Below are positions 15,925-28,400 of a stretch of 64,000 bases of DNA, in pieces; the stretch's first letter is position 1, and each line of letters opens with the position of its first letter. The position numbers and the translations under genes are program-made. The DNA comes from Oxytricha trifallax. Its lineage: Eukaryota; Ciliophora; Spirotrichea; Sporadotrichida; Oxytrichidae. The stretch is taken from assembly GCA_000711775.1 (NCBI GenBank), contig ARYC01002037.1, forward strand, positions 31,018 through 95,017, in the 5' to 3' direction. The notes below the pieces were generated by a model. That model worked only from the letters and a program-made list of their open reading frames with translations, was not told the origin of the DNA and ran no database searches.

Positions 15925-18900
15925 TCAATCGCTTTCATCTTCTTTATCCAGCACTTCAGTATCTCTGTGTTGTTTATTGTCAATTTATATAATAAAATGA
16001 CATAAACTTCTTGTGTATATTTTTATTATATAATACTGGATTTATTGGATGAGTTGATGTTATTGTTCATGAGTGATTGGCTTTCTTCCTCGTCAATATC
16101 ATTCTCAACGTGTATATTTCCATTGTTGTTATTTGGATTTGGCATTCTCTGCTTCTTATCCCCTGACAATCTATGAGCGAATTTTCTTCCCTCTAGAGCT
16201 CTCTTGAATTCCTCCTCTTCCATCTGTTTTCTCAGTTTCTCCTCGATTTGTCTTTGAGACTCCTCGGATTGCTTCTCCCACAATCCTCTGTAGTGACCCT
16301 CTTCTTTGTTATTGTACAAATAATTAAAAAGTGGATTGTTTTAGAAGAATTTAGTTCTAATTTTTAATGTTATATGTATTAAATCATTATTGTAGGAATA
16401 CTTATAATTTGGGAAATTATATTATAATTAATAAAATGAACAATTTAATTCGTGGCAGTTAACTTTCTGGAAACCTAGACAATATGAAACTTGTTCGATA
16501 GGGAATTTAAAATTAGCTGGACTTTACTATTGGTGGTACCCCTCTGTCGCATGTACTGAAGCGAGATAATTTGACTTTAATTTTTGCATTAAAATCAACT
16601 AAACAAATCTCCCAAAATTAAAGTCGAGTTAACTAGCTTCAGTAAATGCGACAGAGGGGTACCACCAATAGTAAAGTCCAGCTAATTTTGAATTCCCTAT
16701 CGAACAAGTTTCATATTGTCTAGGTTTCCAGAAAGTTAACTGCCACGAATTAAATTGTTCATTTTATTAATTATAATATAATTTCCCAAATCAAATGTAT
16801 TCCTACAATAATAATGAGCTGTTCATGACTTCCTTGCTCAATGATCTCTCCATGCTTAAGCACCTTAAAATTTATATACAAATAGTAGAATTCAATTTAT
16901 CTAAAGTGAAATGTGCAAAAATGAAGCACAATGATTATATCACAATTCTTAACGGTTGAGAGTCTATGTGCAATCATAAGTGTGGTAGCTCCCTTGGACA
17001 CTTCATCAATTGCTTTCTGGATTTCTCTCTCAGTGTTTGTGTCTAATGCTGATGTTGCCTCATCGAAGCACATAATTGGAGTTCATATGAATGCATATAT
17101 AAAAAAGTTAATTTCACAAAGCAAGCATGCAGGGGATATTGTTTAAAAATATAGGAGTTTTCTTGAGTAATGCTCTTGCGATAGCAACTCTTTGCTTTTC
17201 ACCACCAGATAGCTTTAGACCTCTTTCTCCTACAACTTCTTTGTATCCCTTTGCTTTTTACATTATGAATTAATGGATCTATGCTCTCTCAGAATAAAAT
17301 AGTTAATAGGAAAAATAACTATTTACTATCAGCTGATGGTTGAATAAGTTGAATAAGTTCATCTCCACGTTCTTTATTATCAAGTAAGTTCTTAATAGCA
17401 GGGTCTCTAACTCCACCATAACCAATGTTGTACATGACTGTATCATTGAATAACACACAATCTTGTGGCACAATGGCGATCATAGATCTGAGATCGTTGA
17501 TTTTCATTTGAGAGACATCTACGCCGTCGATGAGAATCTGTCCTTCTTCGATGTCGTAGAATCTATAGAGTAATCTCACAATGGTACTCTTTCCACTGCC
17601 AGTGGTGCCTACTATGGCCACACTCTTGCCAGCTGGGACCTTGAAAGAGAGGTTGTTAATTATCATGCGTTTCTCTTCTTCTGGGGCCTTCTTGTCGTAA
17701 GTATATACATATCATTGTTAAATAATATCCTAGATAAAACAGCTTTATACATCTCATAAGTAAAAATTATAATTTATAAAGTAAAGCTAACATTTTTGAA
17801 TTCTATTTCTCCTCCCTTGATTGAAGGTGGTAGTGGTCTCTTTTATATAAAAAATATTCAAACATAAATATATTTTTCTAAATTTAATCAAATAACTCTC
17901 TTTGGATCCTTGATAGACTCATCAACTTCAAGTAGTTCAAATACCATCTCGACATCGACCATGGCTTAACGAATAAATCTCCAGAATGTTCCCAAGAAGT
18001 TCAAAGGTGAGTACATTTACAAGATGTATGTGTTGATCATCACAAAGTCACCGACATGAAAATTTTAATTAATCTAAGCAAAAATGTTCAACAATACATG
18101 AATTAAAATGGAAATTATCCTCTGGATCGAGAATTTTGCTATATGCTACTAGGAGGGCAGTAACCAAACCAGAAGCGATGATAAAAGATTGTGCTATATT
18201 TAGGACCACTAAACTTTTAGCAACTGATACGTTTTCTTTCTTGTACTCTCCAAGTGCTTTTAAGTATCTTTCTTCTTCGTGGTCTTCAGCATTAAAGTAT
18301 ACCTGGATATTAAATGAAATAAGGAAGTATAAATTCTTATTCATTAATTTAAATAGCAATCATATTCCAGTATTATAACTTTACTTGACAGTCTCAAAAT
18401 TGAGCAATGAATCTGTAGCCTTCTGATTATATTCAGTATCCTTAGTGGCAAGCTTTTTGAAATATTTGGCTCTCCATTCTGTCAAAGTACCAGTAGTTGC
18501 AATGTAAATTACTACAGATCCACCTGTGATAAAGAAGAAAGCTATTGGATATATAACTATAATGACTATGAGCACGAAAATCAGTTCTATAAAGATTGGA
18601 GTCAAATTGAAAAGCATGTATCTCAATATTTGCGAAAAAGATTGAGATCCTCTAGAAGCTATTCTTATGATTTTACCAGTTTCCCTGCTCAAGTGAAAAG
18701 CCAAACTTTGATGTTGAATGTGATTGTACACTAAATGTGCAATGTATATCTCGGAACTGGCGGAAACATTGGCAAAAGGTATTTCTCTTATGTTGTTGAC
18801 AAAATCTGCTAGGAATCTGACTACTGCATACATAGCGACTAACATGTAAGTGTGACCATGGTCAACTTCTCCAATTCCTTGGTCGTCCTTGGTAATGGCA

Positions 18901-19257
18901 TCAATTGCAAACTTCAAGATTAAAGGGTGCAGTACGTTGAGTCCACGAGATATTAAAAGCATGAGAATTGTGAGAATGGTCTAAACTTAGATCAATAAGC
19001 CACCCTTCCATAAATAAGGAACTGTAAACTTAGTATAATTATAATCAAGATAGAATTTTAAAGGTAAAGTTCCTGTTAATTATAAAGTCCCAAAGTCCGT
19101 ATTTTTTCTTTTTGACTTCAACTTTCTTTTCTTCTGGCTTTGCAGATGTTGAAATCGATTAGCGAACATTAGGATTTTCTTCCTTTTTAACGATAAGGCT
19201 TTGGTTTAGGCTGACGCTTACTTCCTTTGTGTCATCAGTTGTCTTGTTGTTTTTCAT
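15925..19257 (-). CDS. Half ABC transporter, ATM1/ABCB7 (HMT1) type
   Basis: A half-size ABC exporter of the ATM1/ABCB7/ABCB6 group; relatives export glutathione-linked sulfur compounds from mitochondria or move heavy-metal chelates. After a charged N-terminus (start 19255-19257) comes the membrane domain. It includes [50 protein letters not shown] and [14 protein letters not shown]. The ATPase domain shows Walker [11 protein letters not shown]-loop VPQD, signature LSGGEKQRV, Walker [11 protein letters not shown] and H-loop AHRLST. The C-terminal tail (GLWEKQ, then [13 protein letters not shown]) is acidic. Six IESs with clear pointers, one intron (about 17254-17324) and a 419-bp hairpin element interrupt it. 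Two junctions (near 18060-18130 and 18300-18390) fit only 2-3 bp pointers. Family is secure; no mitochondrial targeting signal was proven. Confidence 0.92.
15995..16035. other. IES in ABC transporter gene, pointer TTATATAATA
   Basis: A 41-bp insert between two 10-bp TTATATAATA copies. Removal joins NKSSIIQ to [19 protein letters not shown] and the TGA stop. Confidence 0.85.
16390..16808. mobile_element. MITE 1: 419-bp hairpin element inside ABC transporter coding sequence
   Basis: A near-perfect inverted repeat with arms of about 190 bp and a small loop near 16590. The ends are TTGTAGGAATAC and its complement, flanked by TA on both sides. It has no coding capacity. Excision leaving one TA joins the ABC tail (EQGSHEQLI to [14 protein letters not shown]) in an open frame, so it sits inside a coding segment. 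TA targets and terminal inverted repeats fit a Tc1/mariner-type non-autonomous element. Elements at 35.8 kb and 41.3 kb belong to the same family. Confidence 0.85.
16864..16929. other. IES in ABC transporter gene, pointer AAGCAC
   Basis: A 66-bp insert between AAGCAC copies. Removal yields [19 protein letters not shown], the expected sequence after the H-loop. Confidence 0.88.
17084..17159. other. IES in ABC transporter gene, pointer GGAGTT
   Basis: A 76-bp insert between GGAGTT copies. It splits Walker B; removal gives [18 protein letters not shown] in frame. Confidence 0.92.
17704..17783. other. IES in ABC transporter gene, pointer AAGTA
   Basis: An 80-bp insert between AAGTA copies. Removal joins [10 protein letters not shown] to [10 protein letters not shown] at the start of the ATPase domain. 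Confidence 0.83.
17844..17904. other. IES in ABC transporter gene, pointer TCTCTTT
   Basis: A 61-bp insert between 7-bp TCTCTTT copies. Removal joins DESIKDPKR to [13 protein letters not shown] in frame. Confidence 0.86.
19029..19068. other. IES in ABC transporter gene, pointer GTAAA
   Basis: A 40-bp insert between GTAAA copies. Removal joins [10 protein letters not shown] to [10 protein letters not shown] ahead of the first membrane helix. Confidence 0.82.
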
Positions 19258-19446
19258 TTTTAGTCTCTCTTAAATCAATTATAAAGGAGCTTTATGATTA
19301 TAATTCCAAAAGAAATTTTACTATTTAAATTTGTGTAAAAATTTCTCAACCAACTATTTTGATGAACAAGTCTAATATTATATTAAATATACCCTAAAAA
19401 ATCCTATTTAATTTAATTTAAATCCTTATTATAATAATACTCTGTA

Positions 19447-22400
19447 TCATTTCTTTCTTTTGGCCATTAAGTCTCTACTTTTTTGCATAAATGCATAATC
19501 TTAAACAATTTTTTCCTTTGATCTCTCTTCTCTCCCTCATTAATTAATACTTTTAACATGGCACTATTCAACTACTTAGGTGGCTATTCAGAATTAAATC
19601 CATTTTTATTTAAATTTCTAGGTCTTTGAACACTTTTTGTTAATTCCTACGTCTTATCAAACGACTGCTATGTAAAATCTTCGCTTTGTTAAGTGATATT
19701 ACTTTAACTGGGCTTCTTACTGTAGACCACAGATTATCTTCGTTTCAATTCATTAAGAGCAACTTATGGCTTACTTAAATCAACTCCCAAAAGCATTTCG
19801 TTTAAATGAGTAGGACTGCTTAAGACCTTTTTTGTTTTAATGTAGTCTCTCACATTAACGTAATTTGTAGGATATTAGTGGATCAATTGCTTAATCTAAT
19901 CGTCTTGAAGTGTTGGAGTTTTGCCCTTAAACTTCATATTGTAGACTTGGGTTTCATTCCTAATGTCATCGTTTCTTGAAGAATCGCGGGATTTATTTTA
20001 ATAATCAATTGACTATTATCTACGTTTTTGAAAAAATTTAATTGGTCTAAAACTTGAAACTTAGCTTTTCAAAGCGCCAATTGAGTCTTTGATTCCTATC
20101 ATTGTATTATTTAGATTAATTTTTTAATGTGAGATGTTTTCTTGCTAATCTAGCGTCATATTTGTTGTTTCTTTTTACAATGTATTCATGTCAAAAGATG
20201 TCATTCTGGTATGTTTGGTAGTTACATTTAAAGATTTACTAAGAGGGTTATTTTTCCTAATTGAACCTTAAGTTTTCAAAATAAACCTTAAATGCTACTA
20301 ATTATCTCTCGTTGTGGAAAGTGTTAACATAGCAGCATTATAGTCTTTGGGTGAATCAGGAATGTTAATTGAAGTTGCATAAGTTGAATCATTAAAGTTT
20401 ATTATGGTATTTTGTTTAATTGAAGTGAACTTCGATTTTAAGTTTATACTTGGCCTTGTGCTTTGTTGAGCACTTGAATTCTATAGAGTTAATTTCTATT
20501 GCTAGCTACCGAATCGCATATTAGATATGAAGGTTTTGTCTTCATTGACAGAGTTAAAATCGTGATTCTTTATTGAATTTAAATCGAATGAAACGCTGCC
20601 ATTCAAAACTCCAAAACCCCTTAATAAGGTTGTAAGTACTTTGATTTGTAGGGTATAGTTGGGGTCTTACTGGGGTTAGTAGAAAAATTAGGGCAAATTG
20701 AAAAATGAGAAATAAAAATTAGCGAAATTTAGGCTATATTTATGATGAATAATATTTAGATTTACTACTTAAGCTTAGGTATGGTGCAACTATTAATATA
20801 GACTAGGTCAAACCAGCTCTAAATTATGCAGCTATAGCAAAGCTTTTACACAAGAGTGCCTCAACTGTTAGATATCTGCTTGTTAAAATTTTAGCATTTT
20901 AGTTCTGGTACCTGAAAACATCCAGGTAGAAAATAAAAGTTCTCTAAGACCCATATTGACTAACTCTGTGACTTTAAGACTTTAAAGTATTGGGCACATT
21001 TTCCTCTTTATTAGAGAGCTGGAATGTTTCATTGCAAGTTTCCTGACATGCATCTCTCTCCTTGGATTAAAGCTAATATTTATAGAAGAAATGGTATTAC
21101 TTTCAAGACTGTCAACAGAATGAAGAGAGTGATTGATTCTACAGTGCCATTTTATAGTAATAACTTAAACTTAATATATATGATTAAATGCAGAGAGCTA
21201 TTGATAATAACATAAAGTTCATACATGCAGATGAAGCTGTGTTAACCTTCAACACCTTATTAATAAGTTATGGTACAAAAAGTATGATAACATTGAAGTT
21301 TATGACTAAAAAGTGAAGGTTTTCACCCATGCAATTTTAGCTGGTATTGCGAAGATTCAGGCTTAGAAAGTTATGTCATTCATCCTCGCTCAATTAAGCG
21401 AGAGTGGCATATTGAGTTCTTGCATAAGCTAAGAGATAAATACAACGATCGAGAGATCATCTTGTTTGTTGATAATCTCTCTGTTCATAAGACTAAGAGT
21501 CTAAGAAAGCTTTTGAAGAGTTTAACATAACTCCTGTATAGAACGTTCCCTATAGCCCACAGTTTAATGTAATCGAATTCTATTGGAGTTGAATCAATAC
21601 TCACTACAAGAAGCTGCTGCTGTATCATCTTATGCTTGACTTGCCCATCGATACAGTAGAATTAATTCAAAGTAGTTCCAAGAGAGTGAATAAATGCAAG
21701 ACTACGATATGCGCAAGGAAAAAGAGAATGAATGTTTATTAATAAGTTTTAGACTTAAATGAAAGAAATAGTTCACATATTAAATCGGCCCTTAAAAGGA
21801 TTAGGCTTCTCTTTCATTTCTTCTTAAAGCTTGATAGGCCCTAAGTTTCTTATCTTACTGCCATCCCTGTATCTATATTCATATTTTCTGGCTTTTAAAT
21901 ATCTTTAAAGTCTCTTGTTAACTTAATGAACTGTCTGCTGTTTTCTATCTCTATGAACCATATAGCATGCTCTTTCATTAGATAAATCCCAGTGCCAGAT
22001 TTTCCAACAAAGTTATGTTTCAAAGCTTTCTTGAAAGATAAGGATGCTTCTTAAGTTCCTCTACCCAAGTTGAGCTATTAGAATGCCTTGCTTCTTCTCG
22101 TCTTCAAGAGAAATTGAATATTGTTTCTTATGAGCTTCTTCAATTATTTCTCTGAGATACTTCTCTTTTATTATACCAAGAACACCAAAGAAGAAATTCC
22201 TCTCTGGTAGTTTATTAGAGGGTTGCTTATTGGTAGGAAGGTAAACTACCACTTCCTCATCTTACATGGCATTCTCATAAAGATTAGGTCTTGAAATCTC
22301 AGGTTAGTTGAGAATTTCAATTAGCTTAATCTCTTTATTTTCAAAAGCTTTCTTCTCCTCACAAAGTATAGCTTTTAAGAATGAAATTTTGATACCTTCC

Positions 22401-25400
22401 ATCGTTGGAAGGAATAAACCAACTGCATAATATGTTAAAAGTTATCAAGTTATCATTCTTTGTAAAGTTAGGTATCAATAGAGATCTTTCTAACTTCTGA
22501 ATCTTGAGATCATTTTTTGAGCCTCAACTCTTTTCATTTGATCATTGAGTGATTCCATCTTTGTTCCTCTTCCTATAAATGAATTTCAAATTATAATTGA
22601 TAGCCTTCTGGATCCTACTATTTAAAAAACTTACTGTTGGGTGTGGGCATTTTATAGGAGGTCAAATCTGCAAAGATACGTGGAGAAAGTTTGCAGAAGC
22701 TGTAACAAACTGCAGAGATTGAGCTCCATTTTTTATCAATTTAGTTCCATTAAATTAGTACTGAATTTGCTTAAATTTAATTAGTACTGATACTAAATCC
22801 GTTTAAACTTAATTGGTACCAATTTAATAGTACCAAAACTTAATAAGTACCAAGTTTTAAACTAATGAGGTTTTAATGGAAAAGTTCCAAAATAGTTCAA
22901 AACCTAATTTGTGCCAGTACAAACATGAATTTTATCTAAGTTGGTACCAAAATTAAAATATTAAGCATGAAATTAGAAAAATTAATAGTTATAAACTAAG
23001 TATAGATATGATCTCTAACACTTCAATATCAACCATTATTGTTGCAGTGCTAAATCATATACTGAGTAAATATAACTAGAGAGGTTATTGAAGCTTTTTA
23101 AAAGAAATTTAAAATTGAATTTAAACATAGCGGCTAACTTAAATCGTAAAACAGTCTTTCTTGGAACATGATAATCATAGCTAAACTTTGGCTAAACTAA
23201 AAGCCTGAAATTATTTATGTTCAGAGGGAGGTAGAGCAAAGAGCTCTTGAGTTTAAAGCAGAGGTTTTTATCATTGAAATATTAAACCATAAGGAGAGCA
23301 CAGAGATAGGAGTTTAAACTTAAATTGATTATGTTAAAGAAGAAAAAGAACAGCTACCAGTTGAAAAAATAAAAATATTTTAGTGCCAAGAGTTCTAAAA
23401 TTTTTCTCAACTTAATTAAGCTTGAAGAAGGATATTAAAGAGATACATTCTGGAAAGGCTAAGGTGTATTTCAAGCACGATAAGGTAGATGGCAGGTATT
23501 AGAGTACGACATGCATGAAGTCGTATACTCACTGAGTTAAAGTTAAAAGGCATATGCAAAAACATCACCTTAGTGAGTTCTTGATTTTAGATTTAGAGAC
23601 TCAAAAAAAATAAAAGCAAAGAGAAAATCAAATACTCTTGGGCCTCAAAGAGAATAGCAGGAGAAATTCAAGAAGCAGAAACGATTTGAAACAATGAATC
23701 AACCTGCAGGAAATACCTTTTTATCATGCTTCTAAGAGAGAGCTATGTATATTCCTGCATTGAATGTAGTTGATCTTAGCTGTTGCATTGAAAAAAGATT
23801 TAAATATAAGCGTGCCTAATAAAAGTAAAGCTCATAGTGGTTGATGAGTATGCATATAAAGTTTAGCCTTTCACCTATCTAATTAAGAGTGAGCAGTACA
23901 AGAATCAAAACCACAAAACCCTTTCAGTTGTTTGATTGAGTTTTTGATTGATAAAGGTAGACTATTAGTGCATCCTTTATTAAGGTTTTAATAGGGCTTA
24001 TGTATGGGTTTAATGTTTAAATATTAGTAATTTAAGTGAGTATAACATGCGAGTTTTTGAAATATTTCACACAAACATAAGCTAAGAGTTATGTGGCAGT
24101 TCTCTTAATTTTATCTTTCTCAGTTAATGTTTGATTGTTTTCTATTGTTAATTAATTCTCTTTGCTTGGCTTGATAATAGTTGAGCATGCAAGTTCTCTG
24201 AGACCTCCATTATTTTATTTTTATCGAGGTATTGCTTGATTCTTTACTTAGAATCTCTCTAATCCTTGCAGCTAAAGTAATCGTTTCTTCGCATGTCACT
24301 CTCTTTTATTATTATTGCAAGAGCCCAGATATCCCATTAAACGTCTCCATCTCTCCAATCTTCTTTCTCTGGGAAATATCCAGGAGTACCATATACATTG
24401 CCTAATGCATAGGCTTACACTCTTTGAGCTCTGTTGAAATCAATGATATAATTTCTAAGAGGTTGAAAGTTCCTCATATGTTCTCTGGTTTTAAGTCTCG
24501 ATGAACATTGCCAAGTTTGTGAAGCTCTTCAATACCCTCAACTATTTGCTGCACAATATAGCCAATTTATCTTCGGCATCTATTGTCAGATAAAAATTCT
24601 CTGTAAGTCATCTCGAGGGGAGGAAGTCTAAATGCAACATGATCTATGCTTACACTCTCTAAACTTTGCTTGTTAAAGAGCATAATAATCATTAGCGAAT
24701 TCCATTTGGAACTTGTCATTAGCAAGGAAGTAATTGAATGGATATATTTTACAGGCACTTTAGCCATCTGTGATGACTCTCTTCTCTACTTTATCCTCAA
24801 GAGTGAGGTAGCTTTCAAGGCAAGAATATATGTCATTAATTTTAAAGATAGGAATCTTCATCGCCTCAATTTTTACCATGATTTTGATTATCTCAGAGAC
24901 AGGAAAGTTCTTCACAGCTTTCTTCATTTTGACTAACTTCTATAACTTCAACTCTCTAAGAGACTCGTCAGGATTTCTTGATCTTCTTTTTTATAGGAAT
25001 ATTTTTCCTGTATGTTCATGAATAAAGAAAAAACTTTGATTTTGCATTTTCTTTAAGTGCACTTTGAGGTCTCTTGTATGAGAATATGGATTCTCACAGA
25101 ACTCACAGATATATATTTGCCATTTTTCTTTTAATGCTTTAGATATAACGTAGGCATATCGTTGTGTATATCTCTCTAATGTTTCTTGTAAGTTGACTTG
25201 TAGAGGAAAACTTTATTGCATTCTTTGCATTAATAGTCTACTTTGGCTTGTAATGATTAATGCTCTATGGCGGCTTGTTTAATCTCCTCCTCAATCTCCA
25301 CAGCTTCTATGATAACCTACTGCTTAACTTATATTTAAACCTCAAAGCTAGACTGGTCAAAGTTGTCATATGTAGTCTCCCACTGAGTATCAGCGTCTCT

Positions 25401-28400
25401 GGTCTCTACTTTTCTTGGTTTCTGGAATGATAATTTTTTTTATTGACTTTACCCAAGTCATCCTACTCTTCTCAAAAGGTTAGCGCTCATTTTAGTTTGC
25501 TGATATATTTTAATATAATATTGATCAAATCAAAGCAGGTTCTATATATTAGTAGAGTATAAGACATTGTGGTATATTCTTTAGCGAGAGGTAAGAAAAT
25601 TAAATCTCCATTTAGGGCTGTAAGTTGACATATTTTATGAGTAAACTGTATATTTTAGTGAATTAAAAACCTCCTAAAGAAGTTTTGATTCTCTTAGAGG
25701 TCCTCCAAATCAAGTTTAAGCTTTATTTGAAGGTAAAGTTAATAAACATTTTTTAATTTAATATGCTATTAATTAAGTTTTAACCTTAAAATTAAACTCC
25801 TAATAAAGTTTGAACTTAATTTGGAGGACCCTCTAAAATAACTAAACATAAATAGGAGCAATTTAATGGAGAAAGTTTGATAAAATGGAAATCTATCTGT
25901 GAAACTTGAAGCAAGTTTTTTATGCTTTTCCTCATATTTTTCAAAGTAGACCTCCAGTACGTTCTCCCTATTTAGTAGTAAGATTTTAATAAACTTAGAA
26001 TGGATATCTATAATTTAAAATTTCATTAACATTTATAGAAAGAGGAATCAAGATGGAGTCTATAAATGATGCAATGAATAGAATTTAATCTCAGGATTTA
26101 ATAGGAAAATTTCAAAGTAAAAAGAACCTATATAGATATTTGGTATAGCAAGGTAAGTTCTTAAGTAAGATTAATATATCTATTATAGTTGGATTGTTCT
26201 TACCAACCCAGGAAGGAACTAAATTCTCGTTTTTAAAAGCTTTGTGAAGCGAAGATAAAAAAGCATTTAAGATTAATGAAATAAAGATGATAGAGATACC
26301 TAAATACCATGAAATATCTGTAATAAATCTCTATGATGATGCTATGAGTGATACGGATGTAGCTCTCTATCTTCTATCAAAGCTGTAACTCTCTAATAAG
26401 TTGCCAGAGAGAAACTTCTTCTTTGGCGTTCTTGGAACTCTGTAGCCTGAGTACTTAAATGAAGTTATATAAGATGCTCATAAGAAACGCTTCCGCATCT
26501 CTCCTGGAGAAAGAGAGAAGAAAGGAATAAAAATCAGTGAGACCTGGCTATAGGAACTGCAGAACCATCCATTCATCTCTAGTAAGCTCAGTCTTCTAAT
26601 TTTATAGAAAAACCTGGTACTGCTATATACTTTATGAAAGAGTGCAGTAAACTAAACAGAGAGAGAAAGTCTAAAGTAAAGCATGAATTGAGGAAGAGAT
26701 TTATAAAAGCCAGACAAGAAAAACATAGATGCAGGAGCTGGCACTAAGAGAAGAAATATATGCTCAAGCAAGCCTTAAAACGAAGAAAAGAAAGAGAAGC
26801 CAAATTCCTTTATGGGTTAATTTAATATGTGAACTTATTCATTCGCTTAAATCTAAAACTTATTTATAAAAACATAATCTCCCTTCTCAAGTGCATACTT
26901 TAGTTTTCTCATCGCTGACTCTCTTAGCAGCACTCATAATAAAATTGGCTTTATCTATCATTAAATAATGCATCAGATGGTAGAGCAGCAATTTCTTATA
27001 ATAACCCCCAATATAATTCAATTCTAGTGAACTAAGGGAGGGCTGTAAGGAACATTAAATACACGAGTTATGTTTAGCCTTTCATATTCCTTTCTTGAGT
27101 CTTTAGTTTTATGAACTGACAAGTTATCAACGAACAAAATAATCTCTTAGTCATCGTATTTGTTTCTGAGTTATTGTAAGAACTTAATTTATTATTCAGT
27201 CTTTATAGAGCGAGGGTGGATAGCATAAGTCTCTAGGCCACTATCTTCACTGATTCCACCAAGGATTGCATGAGTTTATATCTGAACCTTTTAGTCATAA
27301 ACTTCTATATTACTATTCCTCTTGTACCAAGACCTTGATATAAATGTATTGAATGTAATTACAGCTTCATCAGCGTGTATAAACTTTATATTATGCTCTT
27401 AAGACCTCTACATTTAATCGAATGTATAATTTAAATTAGTCTTATAAAATGGAACATTAAAGTCAATCACTGTCTTAATGTGATTGACTGTCCCGTAAGA
27501 TATTCCATTCTTTTTATATATCTTAGCTATAGACTATGCAGAGATATGAAGCTCAGGGAATTGGCAATGAAACATCACAGCTCTTCAGGCCAGAGAGAAG
27601 TGAGCTCAATATTTAAGAGTCTTATTTTTCATTAATAAGATTATCGATATGATTCTGATAAAATTTTAGAGGTCTCTTAGGCTTAGAATTAAGATGCTAT
27701 CTCTTTAAATTCAATGCTAATAGACAGTGAGGAGCAGGAGATTTATGGAGCAGCCTTGGTATAAACGTGTAATTTAGAATAGGCTTGAGTTATTCACTAT
27801 ATTCATCGCATCCATAGCTCAACCTATACAATAAATCTATATACAAACTGTCATAAACTGTACGCAAACTTCGCATAAACTGACTTAAATTACTAATATT
27901 TTAACATTAAATCCCTACATCAACCCTATTAAAATCCTAATAAATTATGCAATAATAGTCTACTTTTATCAATCAAAAACTCAATCAAACTACTGAACAT
28001 GTTTTGGGGTTTTTAATGAATTCGCAAACGAATATATGGTTCTAAGAGAGGCATAGAGAAGAGACTCCAAGAATTTGCTAAAGTTAGATGGGGTTATTTT
28101 AGGCTTTGGTTTCATCGCACTTAGACTAAAGAAATTTGAAATGACTCTTTGAGACTATCTATATCATAACAGATACCCAAATGAATTGAATGTTATTCTA
28201 TCAGATATATTAAAGAGTGTCAAAGAGTTGCATGAACTTTGATATTTTCATAGAGATTTGAAGCCTCAAAATGTTATGTTGAACCTCTGCTCTTAAGAAG
28301 TAATTGTCATTGATTTCAATAGAGCATTACGGTAAGAGATTATAACCTTAGCTAAGGTTCTTGGTACCAGTTGTTGCTATTATATTAGAGAGATATTAAA

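Larger units (their letters stand above)
23906..28014 (-). mobile_element. TBE-B: complete-length TBE nested in TBE-A
   Basis: 4109 bp, with ends CAAAACCACAAAACCC and its complement. These are followed by a different conserved stretch (CAGTTGTTTGATTGAG, 'type Y' end) at both sides. The AAT target duplication is at 23903-23905 and 28015-28017. Gene order is the reverse of TBE-A: zinc-finger/kinase (-), 22-kDa type (+), transposase (-). Confidence 0.9.

Noticed and set aside
16390-16808. Palindrome as an assembly artefact
   Set aside because: The arms are not perfectly identical, there is a TA duplication, and related hairpins with different cores occur at two other places.
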